62,000 bases of DNA from Lineus longissimus (Eukaryota; Nemertea; Pilidiophora; Heteronemertea; Lineidae), in contig NC_088312.1 in the NCBI RefSeq assembly GCF_910592395.1, positions 1 through 62,000 of the forward strand, in the 5' to 3' direction. How positions within the stretch are numbered: the stretch's first letter is position 1; the number at the start of each line of letters is the position of its first letter. Positions 26,901 through 41,900 of this stretch are shown here, piece by piece. The notes beneath the pieces are model-generated. The model searched no databases and had not been told where the DNA came from. It saw only the letters and a program-made list of their open reading frames with translations. The translations under genes and the position numbers were made by a program.

Positions 26901-29900
26901 GAAAAACGTTTGTTTTCATAATCAAGAACTGACTTGTCAACCAAAGACTTCCAGATAATGTCTGATGGCGCGAGTTCACTGCTATCGGTGTACACGTTTA
27001 AGGCGTTCGACAGATCGTCTTTGTCCATGACTTTTACAAGGTTTTGAATGTATCCGAGACAGGTTTCGGATCTGTTTTTCTATCTTTCATTGACTGAAAT
27101 CTAAAGTCAAAGATTCGTCTGGGGTGAGATTGTTCATGCATCCATGTCAGTTGTCCGAAGAACAGAAGACACTGTTTATCAATATAAGTCTGTAGACTTA
27201 GACTGCCAATCATGGCTTGTGCAGTCACAGTTCTAGTTAACCTGCTAAAACCTTGCATCCTTTTGAGGCAGAAGAGCACCAAAAGTGACTACCTCAGTGA
27301 AGCACTAATGTCTGTTTGGGTTCTGGTTGGCATCAACAAAGACTGCATCAGGTTATGCTAGCTCCTTCAATACTGCCTTCAGTGCAGCATCTATAGCCAG
27401 TGATTTCTCATCAAAAACCATTCGTTCAGGTTACACATCTATTTGCTAGATGTTGGCGTAGAGATCATATCGTGATGTTTACCTTCCATGTTTGAAGTTA
27501 CATAAAGTCATTGTGGTACAAACATTGCTGCTATGGTGATGTCCATCTCATTAGTTAGACAAACAGCCGCACTAACCAACTTCCCATCGCTTCGGTCCAT
27601 CTGTTAGATTTGAACATTGGAACTGCTTGAACAATCACAACTACTGCCCTGTTTTCTTCACCAACACTCGTCAAGTGACGAACCAACAACTCGGGCACTG
27701 TTTAGTCACTTACTTTAGTAGCCTGGGACACACCTAAGATTCTCTGCTGATCATCACACAAAAATTGGGTTTCGCGATATAAGCTGATTCAACTCTAGTT
27801 ACCCGTTGTACAAAAGCCGGTCTAGAGCAAGGTCTGGTCGTTTTTAGTCCCAGTGTGTCGGTGGTGGCAGGTGGAAACCCAAGGCTGACAACGAATGTGT
27901 GAAATAAGCTGATTTACTGGCGTATTTATAAATGAAATGTCGTGAATATCTGCCGTCTAAATTCCCCTGTTTTGCCAGTAAATGCTGGATCACTGTGTCC
28001 TGTCATTCATCAAGTGCTGTGTGTCTCAATCTCATGGATTATATCACCAGTAAACATGAGCAATAGCCAACATTCCGTTGTATGATGGCACAGTATCTCA
28101 CAACTCATAGTTAACCATTGGACATGTTGGAGAGACATTTCTTGTTAACCCCTCCGCGATGAGACATATGCCATGTTTTCATTAACGTTGTTATGTCCGA
28201 AATGCGAGGTGAGTGGTGAAGTAAGTTCTTATAATGCGCTTTATGATGTACAACAGTACTGTCTCAAAGCGCTTTACATCCATGTATTCCCCAGCCTAAT
28301 CCAAAAATCTTTCTGTTGAAATCAAGTCAAAAGCCAGTTGAAATTACTAAGTGGCATTGGCAGAGCCTCGAACCCACGTCTTTCCGATCACAAGTCTTAC
28401 CTTCTTGCTCTGGGCCATCATTCACAAAAAAATAATAAAGAGTTACAATGGGCAATTCTTTCTGTTTTCAATCCTGAGAGCGGAAAAGGAATTTTTGAGA
28501 AGATAAGATATTGCAATTTTGTGCCATACGGTGATGACTAAAGGGCGATATGCTCAGTTTTGCAGTGTAACCTCATTACGGTATTGCATGCCACTTACCA
28601 CAACGCACTCTGATTGTAGCATACCACCAGACCATATGCTCAGTTTTGCAGTGTAACCTCATTACCGTATTGCATGCCACTTACCACAACGCACTCTGAT
28701 TGTAGCATACCACCAGACCATATGCTCAGCTTTGCAGTGTAACCTCATTACCGTATTGCATGCCACTTACCACAACGCACTCTGATTGTAGCATACCACC
28801 AGACCATATGCTCAGCTTTGCAGTGTAACCTCATTACCGTATTGCATGCCACTTACCACAACGCACTCTGATTGTAGCATTCCACCAGACCATATGCTCA
28901 GCTTTGCAGTGTAACCTCATTACCGTATTGCATGCCACTTACCACAACGCACTCTGATTGTAGCATACCACCATCATGCAGAACTTGACAAGTTGTTGTA
29001 GAGGTGATACCATCAATTGATGACATCTCATTCCCGGCACTAGGGATTTCTTCAAATGGGGCTGTTCTGATGTCTGACATGAATTTCCCATCTATTGGAG
29101 GAGTTGTGTCGGTGTTAGAAACATAGATGAGGGTGATTTCGGCGCATGATTTGCAAGATGGCTATGGATCTATCACTTGCAAGGGTTTGTCAGCTGTAAG
29201 GGTGATATTTTGGTTTTGAGCAATCAACAGCACCGTGTACTTTTAACTAATAAGATTCACTTAGCGCTGTAAGGTGGTCCAAGTAGACAAATAGATGTGT
29301 GAATTAAGAATGAGAAAACGTCCAGGCACAGCGGCAGTAGCCACTACAGAAACAGTTTTCCTATTACAGTGGAACCCCGGTAACACGGCCACTCATGGGA
29401 CTGAGGCTGAATGGTCGCGTTACCGGGGTGGTCGCGTTAGTTAAGTTGAAAATCCGGGGACATAATGCATGATTAGGTTTTCCCGCCAAAATTGTCGAAC
29501 TTATTCATAAGTTCGAAATTATGAAAAATGTTCAAAGCCAAATTTTTTGGGACTGACGATGTTTCTTCATTTAAAGATTTGACCAGAAGTGGTGTAACGA
29601 GCAATGAGTTAATGGAGAGAGCTGAAGAAGTAACACAGATCATCCGAAACATGTTTGTGTGACTTACTAAACTAATCCTATCTTGTAACTTTGGCTGTGT
29701 TATCCTCTCAGCCACCTCACACCTATTGCGATTATTTATAAACTGAGGAGTCAAAGACAGCTAGGATTCTGATGAACCAGTTGTTTGTGTGGTTTTCTGG
29801 AATGGTTATCTCAGCTTCTCCTTTGTAATGATTTATACATTGTGACAGGGGTGGTGAGACACTCGTAAGCATGATAAGAGATTAAGACAAACCACAAACA

Positions 29901-32900
29901 CAGAAAGCCTCCAGCTACCCATAGCAAGCCACATCTTTCTAGATGGCAATCACTGCTCTTAATGTTACGAGAGTCCCCTGGGATTTATCATATTACTTTA
30001 GATCTGTGGTGGTCAATGATTAATTGATATTTGGGCTGATTCTTGCCTCTCTGCATAATGGGTGAATATCAAAGCCACTTCCCATTGTGAGGGAATCTAG
30101 TCCTGATAGAGGAAATTTGAAAGGTGCTTCCAAACCCCAAAATCGAAGTCAACTTCTGCTGTCGCCTTTTGCATGGTTTTTCACGATGAATGTGCTGCTG
30201 AGTCATGTGAACGTTGGGAGCAATTCCTCTCACAAAATAAGGATTAATCATGGCTTTCGATCTGTTTGGTTATGATTCAATATGCATCTCTTGTTGCAGG
30301 GTATATTTGTACAAGAGGTGGATGAAGGACAGCCGTGTGATATCTGTAAGGAAAGGTGCCCCGGCTTCTCAAGACATCGGTGGAGGTACGTCATTGGTCC
30401 GAATTAGGCTTTTCGCTGAGGCAACCGGCATTATTGCCTTCTGCATAAACGTGACACACATGTGCCATGTGCAATGAATCCCATAATGGGCGTGACACAC
30501 ATGTGCCATGTGCAATGAATCCCATAATGATCGTGACACACATGTGTCATGTGCAATGAATCCCATAATGGGCGTGACACACATGTGTCATGTGCAATGA
30601 ATCCCATAATGGGCGTGACACACATGTGCCATGTGCAATGAATCCCATAATGGGCGTGACACACAAGTGCCATGTGCAATGAATCCCATAATGGGCGTGA
30701 CACACATGTGTCATGTGCAATGAATCCCATAATGGGCGTGACACACACGTGCCAGGCGTAATGAATCTGTGGCTGAAACTTGCCCAAAAGCAATCAGGTG
30801 GCGATGGGTGCATATTGGGGTCTCCTTCCGGCGGTGTTCAGACTCCTCCACCCTTCAGATCGAGCACACAGTGACAGACAACAGCTTTACGGTGATTCTT
30901 TTTCTATCTAATTAATGTTGATGATTATCAATTGGTGTCAAATAGTGCCCAAATAAATCTGGTGACATTTACAATGTACAATTAAATTGGTGCTTGTAGG
31001 GCAGTGTGTCAAACCTTTCAAAGGCCTAGAGAGAGGGCAGTGTGGTGAAGGGGTTAATGGTTTGGTTTATGGTGGCACGCACTGATCCTTCTTGCCGGCC
31101 GAGGTATCTCCTCTGACAGGTTACACTCAACTTCAATGTAGAATGTCAAAATCAATCCCTTCATCTTTCAACCACATTCAACTTGCAGAAGTATATGTGT
31201 TAACTGTAAGTGCCCCAGAGAAGCCCACGACATCTACCATGAAGACTTTGTCAACGTTCGAGACAGACTTGGCTGGCCAGAGCACGAGGACCCGCTTTTA
31301 CAAGTTGATAAAGAGAAGACCCTATGTGAAGGTTACGCATGGACACCACCAGGTCTTTCATCCGAAAAAGTAAGCGATAGATCAGAGAAAGATAGATGAA
31401 GTAGTATATCATGGTCATGTTGCATCGAAAAGAGCATTGCTCTCACTGCAGCCTTAACGTATAATGGTTGTCAAGCTCTCTTCCGCCGGATTCAATTAGT
31501 GGACATAATCATCTTAATATTAACTGATGTCCTTAAGAAGGAACTTTAGTCGTATTTGTCTTTCGTTAAACAAACATGATTAACTGCAATCCAGCTTACC
31601 ACTCCTAGCTATTCATAACGTCAGCAAGACGACCAGCCAGCTGCTCAAGGAAAATGAGGAAAAATTATAATTGTAATCTAGTCATCTGTTTGCAGATTAT
31701 GGAATACATGTCCCAACTTCCAAACGACAAGGTGCCAAAACTTGGGACGCCAGGGGAAAAGAAACGCAATATACAGCTTATCTACCAGCTTCCTAAACAA
31801 GATTTATCAGAGGAGTATTGTCGCAGTTTGACCACGACAAAAATGACCACGCCACAAGTGCTCCAATCGTTTCATGCGTTAAAGGAGAAGCGGGATGAGG
31901 AGGCGATGGATATTGCTTTCGTGCAGGATAACCTGAAGGAAGACATGGTAGGTTGGACCTGTGAAGCTTCTGAATGACATGCCCCGTGCTCAAATCATCT
32001 CCGAGTCACTCTGTTCTTTCCGCAGCAGAACCGCTGATTGGGTGATCAATATTGACCGAGTCAGGAGCAGCCTTTCTCTCTTTAGTTGTGCCATCTATTA
32101 AAATAAGGAAGAACTTTTCTTTACCAGTTGAGATGTGTCCGAGGCAATCTCAGTGGCACACGGACATGCTATTTGACTCACCCCTAGCAGAGTTACGTGA
32201 CGATCATATTTTGTCCTTACGTTGACTTGTTTTCAGTGTGTTTGGCGTTTCAAAATGTGGCTGGGTCCGGGTGCTGAGTATATGAGCCCATTGACATGTC
32301 AGATTTCCGATCATCAAATTCTTCGTTATGTCCTTTCCAGGTATGCTATAGCTGTGAAGGAGAAATCGAAGCTAACGACATGGCAATCTTTGCCCCAAAG
32401 TTTGGTCCTGACATCTGTTGGCATCTGGCATGTTTCATGTGCCAGAAGTGTGATCAAGAGCTGCTGGTTGACCTTGTCTATTGCTATCATGATGGCCAGA
32501 TATTCTGTGAGCGACATTATGCCGAGCAGATGAAACCAAGGTGCGCTGGCTGTGATGAGGTAAGAACGATAATCTTTATCATGCCATTCACGTTCTTCAC
32601 AGGGGAACTTGACCACCGGGACATATGAATGTCTAAATGATACACTCCAAATAAGAAGGTATTCAATCGCCTCTTCGACTGTACATCCGGTCCGGCATGC
32701 ATATAAGACAGAGACCTGGTCCTCGATAATCAGTTGGGACGCGTTGCAAAACTTGCTTGCAAATGCCCAAAAAACGACTTTCTTGATGAAGTTTACATTT
32801 CGATGTCATTCAAGATAGCCCGTATGCATTCGGCTGTCCATTTTTGGGCATCAGGTTATACATGTATATTTTGTTGTGTTTTTTATTCTGTTAAAAATAG

Positions 32901-35900
32901 TCTGTAGGCTACTTTATTTTTGTCCTCAGTAAAGCTTTGAAATTGAAACTGATTTTTCACTTTTCAGCTAGGTTTAGTCGGTCTGACATGACTTCAGTCA
33001 AAATTTCTAAGTTCAAATTTTTTTTCACTCTTTTTTTTTTTTTCCTGCTCAAAATGAACCAAAATCATCAGTCCCAAAACTTTTTTGACTTTGAAACTTT
33101 TTCAAAAATTTGGGGTTTTTTTCTGCTAACCCTTTCCCTAACCCTGAAAAAATTTCTAAGTGCACTTTTTGGTTATGTTGGTTCATTTTGAGGAAAAAAA
33201 AGTGAAAAAAATGTTTGTACTTTGAAATTTTTTCATCACTCAGTCAGTTGAAAATTTTTCAAAAATTTCAAAATAAAAAAAATCTTGGGACTGCAGTTTT
33301 TTTTTATGTAGGTTCATATTGAGCAAAAATAAAAGTGAAAAAAATTTTCTACTTAAATTTTCTACATCAGCCCCAAAGGTTTTCTGGCTTTGAAAATTTT
33401 TCAGAATTTTGAACTGATGAAAAAATTCAAATCTGAAGGTTCACCTTGGGAATACCAGACCAATATGTACATTATGTAAAAGAGAGCCAGTACAGTCGAG
33501 ATGCAAATCAGACCAACTTAGGTGACACAGACGTTGCTTACCTGTGCACAAGTATACCTATAAACAATATCACCTTAAGTCTGCATAGTGCCATGTACGG
33601 GATATCACTAAGAACCTACTGTAATGATATAAACGATCCTGGCCTACCTAGCTTGAACCAGGTTAAATGGTAGTGAGTTCTCATCTCCAACTATCAAACT
33701 GGCTGTTCATCGATGTATGTATATAACATAAGGGAACACCCATGTAATCCACTGGGTTAGCATGGAATGGACTAGGCATTCCATCTGCACCCAACCCCAA
33801 AGCTTTTTAAAACGGCAGTGGTTCACTTTCTTGCTCTTCCTTCGATAGACGGGTTACTTTCACTCAACTTTCGGCAAGCCTAGTAGCTTCCTCCTTCTTC
33901 CAGGTAAGTTCCTTGCATACTCTCAACTGCACGAATGTGTAGGCCTACGTTCAATATCTCATACACAAATGTCTTACTTTTTAATTTATTTCACAATTTC
34001 AACTTTTCTGAGAATTTCGATGTGAATATTTTATCACTTGAAATGTGATGCCTGTTTTGACCTTGTCAAGGTCACACTGCATGTCGTCTGCTACCAACGA
34101 CTCCCATTGCTCTGATATGATATCTCGATTTCCTTCCTATTGTTTCATTTGAATTCTGCTCAACTTCTATGTATCAATGCGTCGACTAAGATATTTAGCG
34201 GTTACTTTGTTCCAATGGAACGGCACGGTCATCCCAGACCCGACTTAGATATATCGTGGTTGCTTGTTCCAATGGAAGGGCACGGTCATCCCAGACCCGA
34301 CTTAGATATATCGTGGTTGCTTGTTCCAATGGAAGGGCACGGTCATCCATGACCCGACTTAGATATATCGTGGGTGCTTGTTCCAATGAAAGAGCACGGT
34401 CATCCATGACCCGACTTAGATATATCGTGGTTGCTTGTTCCAATGGAAGGGCACGGTCATCCCAGACCCGACTTAGATATATCGTGGTTGCTTGTTCCAA
34501 TGAAAGGGCACGGTCATCCCAGACCCGACTTAGATATATCGTGGTTGCTTGTTCCAATGGAAGGGCACGGTCATCCCAGACCCGACTTAGATATATCGTG
34601 GGTGCTTGTTCCAATGGAAGGGCACGGTCATCCCAGACCCGACTTAGATATATCGTGGTTGCTTGTTCCAATGGAAGGGCACGGTCATCCCAGACCCGAC
34701 TTAGATATATCGTGGTTGCTTGTTCCAATGGAAGGGCACGGTCATCCATGATCCGACTTAGATATATCGTGGTTGTTTGTTCCAATGGAAGGGCACGGTC
34801 ATCCATGATCCGACTTAGATATATCGTGGTTGCTTGTTCCAATGGAAGGGCACGGTCATCCATGACCCGACTTAGATATATCGTGGTTGCTTGTTCCAAT
34901 GAAAGAGCACGGTCATCCAATACCCGAATAAGATATATCGTGGGTGCTTGTTGCAATGGAAGAGCACGGTCGTCCCAGACCCGACTATGATATTTCGTGG
35001 TTGCTTGTTGCAGTGGAAGGGCACGGTCATCCCAGGCACTGCTTCCTCTACTTAGATTGGCCTTGTCGAGTGGTAAATCAGACAGTGACATCAGCTGATC
35101 GGCACTTCAGTAATCGGGGGTTCGATTTTTGGTCAGATTCTCTCCCGGCCACTGATAAAGTGATTAACTCGTTCAGCTAGCGAAGGTGTCCACCTGAATT
35201 AAACAACAAATCCATCAATACGGTATAGCTCAAATTGTCCTGGTCGAACCTAAGCAGCTCTCAAATCGATATTTTAGCGTTAATGACCCGACCCTATGAC
35301 TGCCAATACACAACAAGCATTTCAGCTGCCAGGCCTGCCTGCTGCTACTCCCAAAGCACATGAAACAGTTATTAATAGGCAAGAGTAAGGAAAGCCGGTG
35401 AATCTCCAGCCTACCTGCGCGTCTCCCAACGTAAAAACATTAACGTTTATCTTCTTTAGGGCGAGGTAAAGTGAAAAACAAGCAACAGATGGAAAACAAA
35501 GTAGAAATGTTGGTTAAGAGGTTTCAGGCAATGTAAAGTTGTGATCGTCAGAATGTAAGCTCAAGGCTTAGGTTCTTTACTGGATGGTTAGGATGATGTT
35601 GACCTTTGAGGCAAAACGATAGTGACGCCGGCTCTGCATGTATCTTCGCTTGAATGGAGACAGACAGTTTTAAGATGTTATGCCCTGAGTGTATCTTTGC
35701 AAGTTGGTAATGCGAGAAACGGTAGACGACGCAGACAATGAGAAATGTCTTTGCCGCGTGTAAAACCATTATAAATCCTTTGCTAGGATCTAAGTAAAAA
35801 CAATGTGAAAATGAATAGATGTTCAGGAGGTCTGATCTTGCCACCGCAGCAGGGATCAGTTGATTTCTGGCTCTTCAGGAACCCCATCTACCAGTCAGAC

Positions 35901-38900
35901 TTTCGCTAGGTATGTTCTGGTCAGAAATAAACGGATGACTAAGTTCTCGATTCATTCTCAGGCTGCACTCTAGCTGCCGGTGCTTACTTAGACCGAACAA
36001 CATCAGCTTCCGCTGAGGAATGTTTCTAGGAGGGGGCGGTTTTATTCAAGTGTTGGATAAACATATTACTTTACCACACAAGGTATCATCAATAATGTTC
36101 TATCACTGATTGTGAAGTGGGTTTTTGTGAAATGTTTTTATAATCAAAATTTTCCTCAACATTGATCTTGCAGCTAATCTGTATGTGTACCTCCTCAGCT
36201 GCACGCTTCTGAGGAAACTGTTATGTTCTGCACCCCTTTTTTATTTCAGGAAATGTCTGGAAAGATTTTGTTATGCACTGCATTGTCCATCGTGGTAGAA
36301 TGGTAGGCAAACTGGCTGATATTACTTAAGTTGGTTGGTGCATAAGTTGGCGCGTTCCATTCACAAACTGCGTACAAGAACAACGCCCTTTGAGTCGCAA
36401 GTGAAACTCACCTTCAAAATCTTACCTGTTTTCAATGTCGGCATATAGACTAAACAGTTTTCTTATTGATGGCCAATGATTTACACCACTGGGGCATGAT
36501 TCATTGAGCAGTTGAGTGAATTAAGCAACAAGCTGAATACGTGAGTGCATCTCATTTGAGACTGCATCATTCGTAATTATCGTTATTGACGACAAGAGCT
36601 CCAACTATCGAGGAAGCACTCGTGCAGGAAGACCGTAGTTTTTTCTTTGATCGTACCATGGAGGTATTATTAATAATACCTCCATGATCGTACGAACGAA
36701 TGCAAGTTGAGCAGGTCAAATGGTGAAACGTTTGGATGTATTCCGAGATGTACCGCACGGAGAGAAAAGCTATTCTGTCTGACTTACTATTGCTTGCATT
36801 CTAGTAGGCCTCCACCGCCGGTCATCCTGTAGGGGATGGTTCATTGAACTATATCACATCGTAAATTTAGCTAAGACTAACCTATTCCCGTCTACATGTA
36901 CTCTCCGGCGAGAAGTTACATTCCTCTAGTTATCAAAGAGAGCTGGATACCTTACTACTGGCTGAATACCTCATCAAATTAGGTGTATATCACCCACGGA
37001 TAACTACATGTGATCTACTTGTTGCGAGCTTCCGTCAAAGGAATATACAGTAGCTGTGAAGAACTAGTGGCAAAATAGAGAGTATGGTGATGGTTCTGAA
37101 AGTGCTCCAGGCCACTTGGTCACCTTGGAACTGAGTAGGGTACAGATGGCTCAAAAGGCGCCATTCTGTCAAGCTTGTACGTGAAATGAAAAACGGAAAA
37201 AAAAATTTCATTTACAATGTAGTGGATACGACGGTAGCCTAAGGATCAAGTGTCGAGGATTCCGATTTCGAACCTGCTCAAGCAGTATTTTTCATTTTTT
37301 CTTTTCACGAGAGCGTCTCTGTGACCAGTCTCGTCAATGAACTTGTCGTTTGTGCAGTCACGTGACACACGTTTTTTCTAACTTGGCCGTTAGGGTTTTT
37401 ATGCATGCATGTCAGCTTTAAAGAGGAACTCCGATGTGAAATCATTTGGTTCAGTAGCTGTCTCATGTACTACACCAGGGAAGCCGATCCATGATAATGT
37501 AAATGATGTCAAACAATGATACCAGCCAGCTCAATTCGGTTGAGAGGTTGTCCAGGTTCGAACCCTTATCAAGGAACTTGCTTCTTCAATTTCTTGTCAT
37601 GGGATAAGGATATAGGACATCGCATTTTAGATCTAGATCAAAATCATTGCATCCTTTTATGGGACCATAAGACACCTTGCAAACTTCAGACCCATCAAAG
37701 GTTTCTGAGATTGGTCTTGACATCTTTAAAATCGTCTATTCTCAGTCGAGTTCCAGAATCAATCATTCCAAAGGCAAAAGGATCGGGCCCCTCATCGATA
37801 GCACGACCTCGGCCGATAATCACATGCATAATGAGCCATTTGTTGGGACGCACTTTCACTGCAATCGTATTACTGTTGGCAAGGCCGAATTAGGTGAAAC
37901 AGCACAAGGATCATATTCGATTCAGATGCAACTACGCAATTGCTTTCAATATGAAGGTGTCACTTGTTTTTCAAATGTGACGGATTAAACCGACATCCTG
38001 GAGTCGAAGAAAACGTATTTGATGGCAAGTGCCCATCAGCCAGCCATGGTTTGTAGATATTTTCTATTCCTCTTAGTATTGATTGTGGACTTGATATGTC
38101 GTTGCACGCATTTTTCTTTCCCTTTGGAAAATCACAAATCGCTGAGATTTCGTTAATGGATTCATTTCATTTCCTGTGTGTTTAGATTCATTTTATGATG
38201 GTGGAGATGGTTTTCTTTGGTTTAATCGGTAGAATTATAATGTCTTCATTGTTGTCGTTTGGTATCCAAGAGATTTTCGTTCTAGATTGTTGGAATCCTG
38301 TTCTACAGATTAATGAATCGGTTTCTTTTAGTTTTACCAAGATATAACCAGAGTAAGCTATCCCGATCCAGAACAATGACAAACAACCCTGTTGACAACC
38401 TGTCGCTAGTCCGGCATGGTCGTAATTAATCATCATCTCGTCAAAATGGAGTCATCTGTATCTTATTGCATGATAAACAATATGACTTGTTTGGCCAGTA
38501 TCGTGTCTTACATACTTATCATCGTATTGAAACGATTCTCTAGCTGTAAAATAGTGCAGAGATGCAGAGACCCCACCACCCACTGATATCACACTTCGCA
38601 GTACAATGGTGCAGAGATGCTGAGACCCCACCACCCACTGATATCACACTTGGCAGTACAATGGTGCAGAGATGCTGAGACCCCACCACCCACTGATATC
38701 ACACTTGGCAGCACAATGGTGCAGAGATGCAGAGACCCCACCACCCACTGATAGCACACTTCGCAGTACAATGGTGCAGAGATGCTGAGACCCCACCACC
38801 CACTGATATCACACTTGGCAGCACAATGGTGCAGAGATGCTGAGACCCCACCACCCACTGATAGCACACTTCGCAGTACAATGGTGCAGAGATGCTGAGA

Positions 38901-41900
38901 CCCCACCACCCACTGATATCACACTTGGCAGCACAATGGTGCAGAGATGCTGAGACCCCACCACCCACTGATATCACACTTGGCAGCACAATGGTGCAGA
39001 GATGCTGAGACCCCACCACCCACTGATATCACACTTGGCAGCACAATGGTGCAGAGATGCTGAGACCCCACCACCCGCTGATATCACACTTGGCAGCACA
39101 ATGGTGCAGAGATGCTGAGACCCCACCACCCACTGATATCACACTTGGCAGCACAATGGTGCAGAGATGCTGAGACCCCACCACCCACTGATATCACACT
39201 TGGCAGCACAATGGTGCAGAGATGCTGAGACCCCACCACCCGCTGATATTACACTTGGCAGCACAATGGTGCAGAGATGCTGAGACCCCACCACCCACTG
39301 ATATTACACTTGGCAGCACAATGGTGCAGAGATGCTGAGACCCCACCACCCACTGATATTACACTTGGCAGCACAATGGTGCAGAGATGCAGAGACCCCA
39401 CCACCCACTGATATTACACTTGGCAGCACAATGGTGCAGAGATGCAGAGACCCCACCACCCACTGATATCACACTTGGCAGCACAATGGTGCAGAGATGC
39501 TGAGACCCCACCACCCACTGATATCACACTTGGCAGCACAATGGTGCAGAGATGCAGAGACCCCACCACCCACTGATATCACACTTGGCAGCACAATGGT
39601 GCAGAGATGCTGAGACCCCACCACCCACTGATATCACACTTGGCAGCACAATGGTGCAGAGATGCTGAGATCCCACTACCCACTGATATCACACTTGGCA
39701 GCACAATGGTGCAGAGATGCTGAGACCCCACCACCCACTGATATCACACTTGGCAGCACAATGGTGCAGAGATGCTGAGACCCCACCACCCACTGATATC
39801 ACACTTCTAGCTTATTCCACCACGCTCTCCATCAGGAATGTTGACATAAATGCTATGAAGTCATGAGCTGTCAACCGGACGCTATTGTGGCCGTCAACAT
39901 GCCTTCTTGACTGGTGAATACGGACCATGGTAATACATCACAGAGGCACGCAAGCCTTTCCAATGGAGAAGTTTATCCAAACATCTCCATCACTATTAGG
40001 CTTCACTCACTCATATTTATTGCTGTAAAATGAATACATTGTAGTTAATATTAAAATGCGCGACTGATGTTGATAAGGACAACGCAACTCAAAATGGACA
40101 CGAACTCAGCAGGACCTGGCAGTTAGTCAAGAGGTAGCGTGTGTTGATATCGGATATACCATTTTCCTTGGATTCTTTTTCGAGCCAAGATTCCTGTATC
40201 AACCAGAATGCATCCTCTAGGTCAAACAGACTTATTGATGTGTGCATCTGTGTGCAAACTCTGCTGTATTCTGTTACAGTGGCATCCAGGTTGGAGGTGG
40301 TTGATCTCAGGGTTCTTCAAGGTCCCTACTACTAGCGCCCACCTTGACGGTAATAATGGGCAGCAATGGGTACATGTGAGTAGCAACTACCCGAGATATA
40401 TACTCCGCTAGCGGAGAGGTGAACGAATGTTCAGGAGATCAATCACTTTACCATACCTATATATAGCCATCGCTAACCGAGCACAGGTACAGAAGCACTA
40501 ACTCGTGTTTTCGAAGCCGATAAAATAACAGTCATGTACAGCATATTCTCCTGAAGATGCGAAGGTGCTAACACCAAAGGCACCGGCGCACCTGATAGCG
40601 TGTTGCTCGCCTCCATCGGCCCATGGTGTTTAAAACTCTTGCTGTGGAGCTTTCCTAATGCAAGATTCCGTATTTGGATATCTTACCGGTACGAAAACTT
40701 CAAAGATTAATATATGTATGTGTGACCACCCTGATTTACTTGCCGACAGAAGAAGCATGTTACATGCTACATGATGTTGCTGATGATGATAGCTAATGTT
40801 TGCTACGATCCGGAGAATGTTACAGTCCATCCATGTTTCCTGTCTACCATGCTATTATCAACACTAATGTCCTACAACAAAGCTCTGAGTTACCAGCCTG
40901 GTTATTCTAAGCCTAGACTTTGTCTTTCACTTGTCTGTTCGTAAGCCTAGTCTTCTTTTCACCTAAACCTGCACATTGCCTATGATCGTATCACTCCACT
41001 GACCATGATAGCCTTCCTTTCACCTAAACCTGTTCTGCCCTGTGTTCGTATGACCTCCATACTCAACTGTCCATGTTAGCCTCCCTTTCACCTAAACCTG
41101 TTCTGCCCTGTGTTCGTATGACCTCCATACTCAACTGTCCATGTTAGCTTTCCTTTCACCTAAACCTGTTCTGCCCTGTGTTCGTATGACCTCCATACTC
41201 CACTGACCATGTTAGCCTTCCTTTCACCTAAACCTGTTCTGCCCTGTGTTCGTATGACCTCCATACTCCACTGTCCATGTTAGCCTTCCTTTCACCTAAA
41301 CCCGTTCTGCCCTGTGTTCGTATGACCTCCATACTCCACTGTCCATGATAGCCTTCCTTTCACCTAAACCTGTTCTGCCCTGTGTTCGTATGACCTCCAT
41401 ACTCCACTGTCCATGTTAGCCTTCCTTTCACCTAAACCTGTTCTGCCCTGTGTTCGTATGACCTCCATACTCCACTGTCCATGTTAGCCTTCCTTTCACC
41501 TAAACCTGTTCTGCCCTGTGTTCGTATGACCTCCATACTCCACTGTCCATGTTAGCCTTCCTTTCACCTAAACCCGTTCTGCCCTGTGTTCGTATGACCT
41601 CCATACTCCACTGTCCATGATAGCCTTCCTTTCACCTAAACCTGTTCTGCCCTGTGTTCGTATGACCTCCATACTCCACTGTCCATGTTAGCCTTCCTTT
41701 CACCTAAACCTGTTCTGCCCTGTGTTCGTATGACCTCCATACTCCACTGACCATGATAGCCTTCCTTTCACCTAAACCTGTTCTGCCCTGTGTTCGTATG
41801 ACCTCCATACTCCACTGTCCATGTTAGCCTTCCTTTCACCTAAACCCGTTCTGCCCTGTGTTCGTATGACCTCCATACTCCACTGTCCATGATAGCCTTC

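Larger units (their letters stand above)
20987..30299 (+). other. Limpet intron 1 (9.3 kb)
   Basis: The intron holds six tandem arrays, a LINE remnant, a SINE-like piece and a pogo-like transposon end, annotated separately. The stretches 20987-21518, 22196-22579, 23827-24505, 24766-25809, 27350-28259, 28977-29366 and 29466-30299 contain no gene or repeat I can recognise; 21340-21370 holds a short CA-rich tract. Confidence 0.6.

Noticed and set aside
28172-28210. Possible tiny alternative first exon (ATG, 12 codons, GAG|GTGAGT, phase 0) upstream of exon 2
   Set aside because: It is too short and unsupported by anything but a chance ATG and a GT donor.
34195-35091. Long frames on both strands (298 and 244 codons) in the 57-bp array
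   Set aside because: The repeat length is a multiple of three, so stop-free frames persist by construction. There is no splice context or family resemblance.
37516-37988. Overlapping plus-strand frames of 103 and 125 codons
   Set aside because: Two frames overlap with no domain, splice context or family match; the 5' part overlaps a SINE-like fragment.
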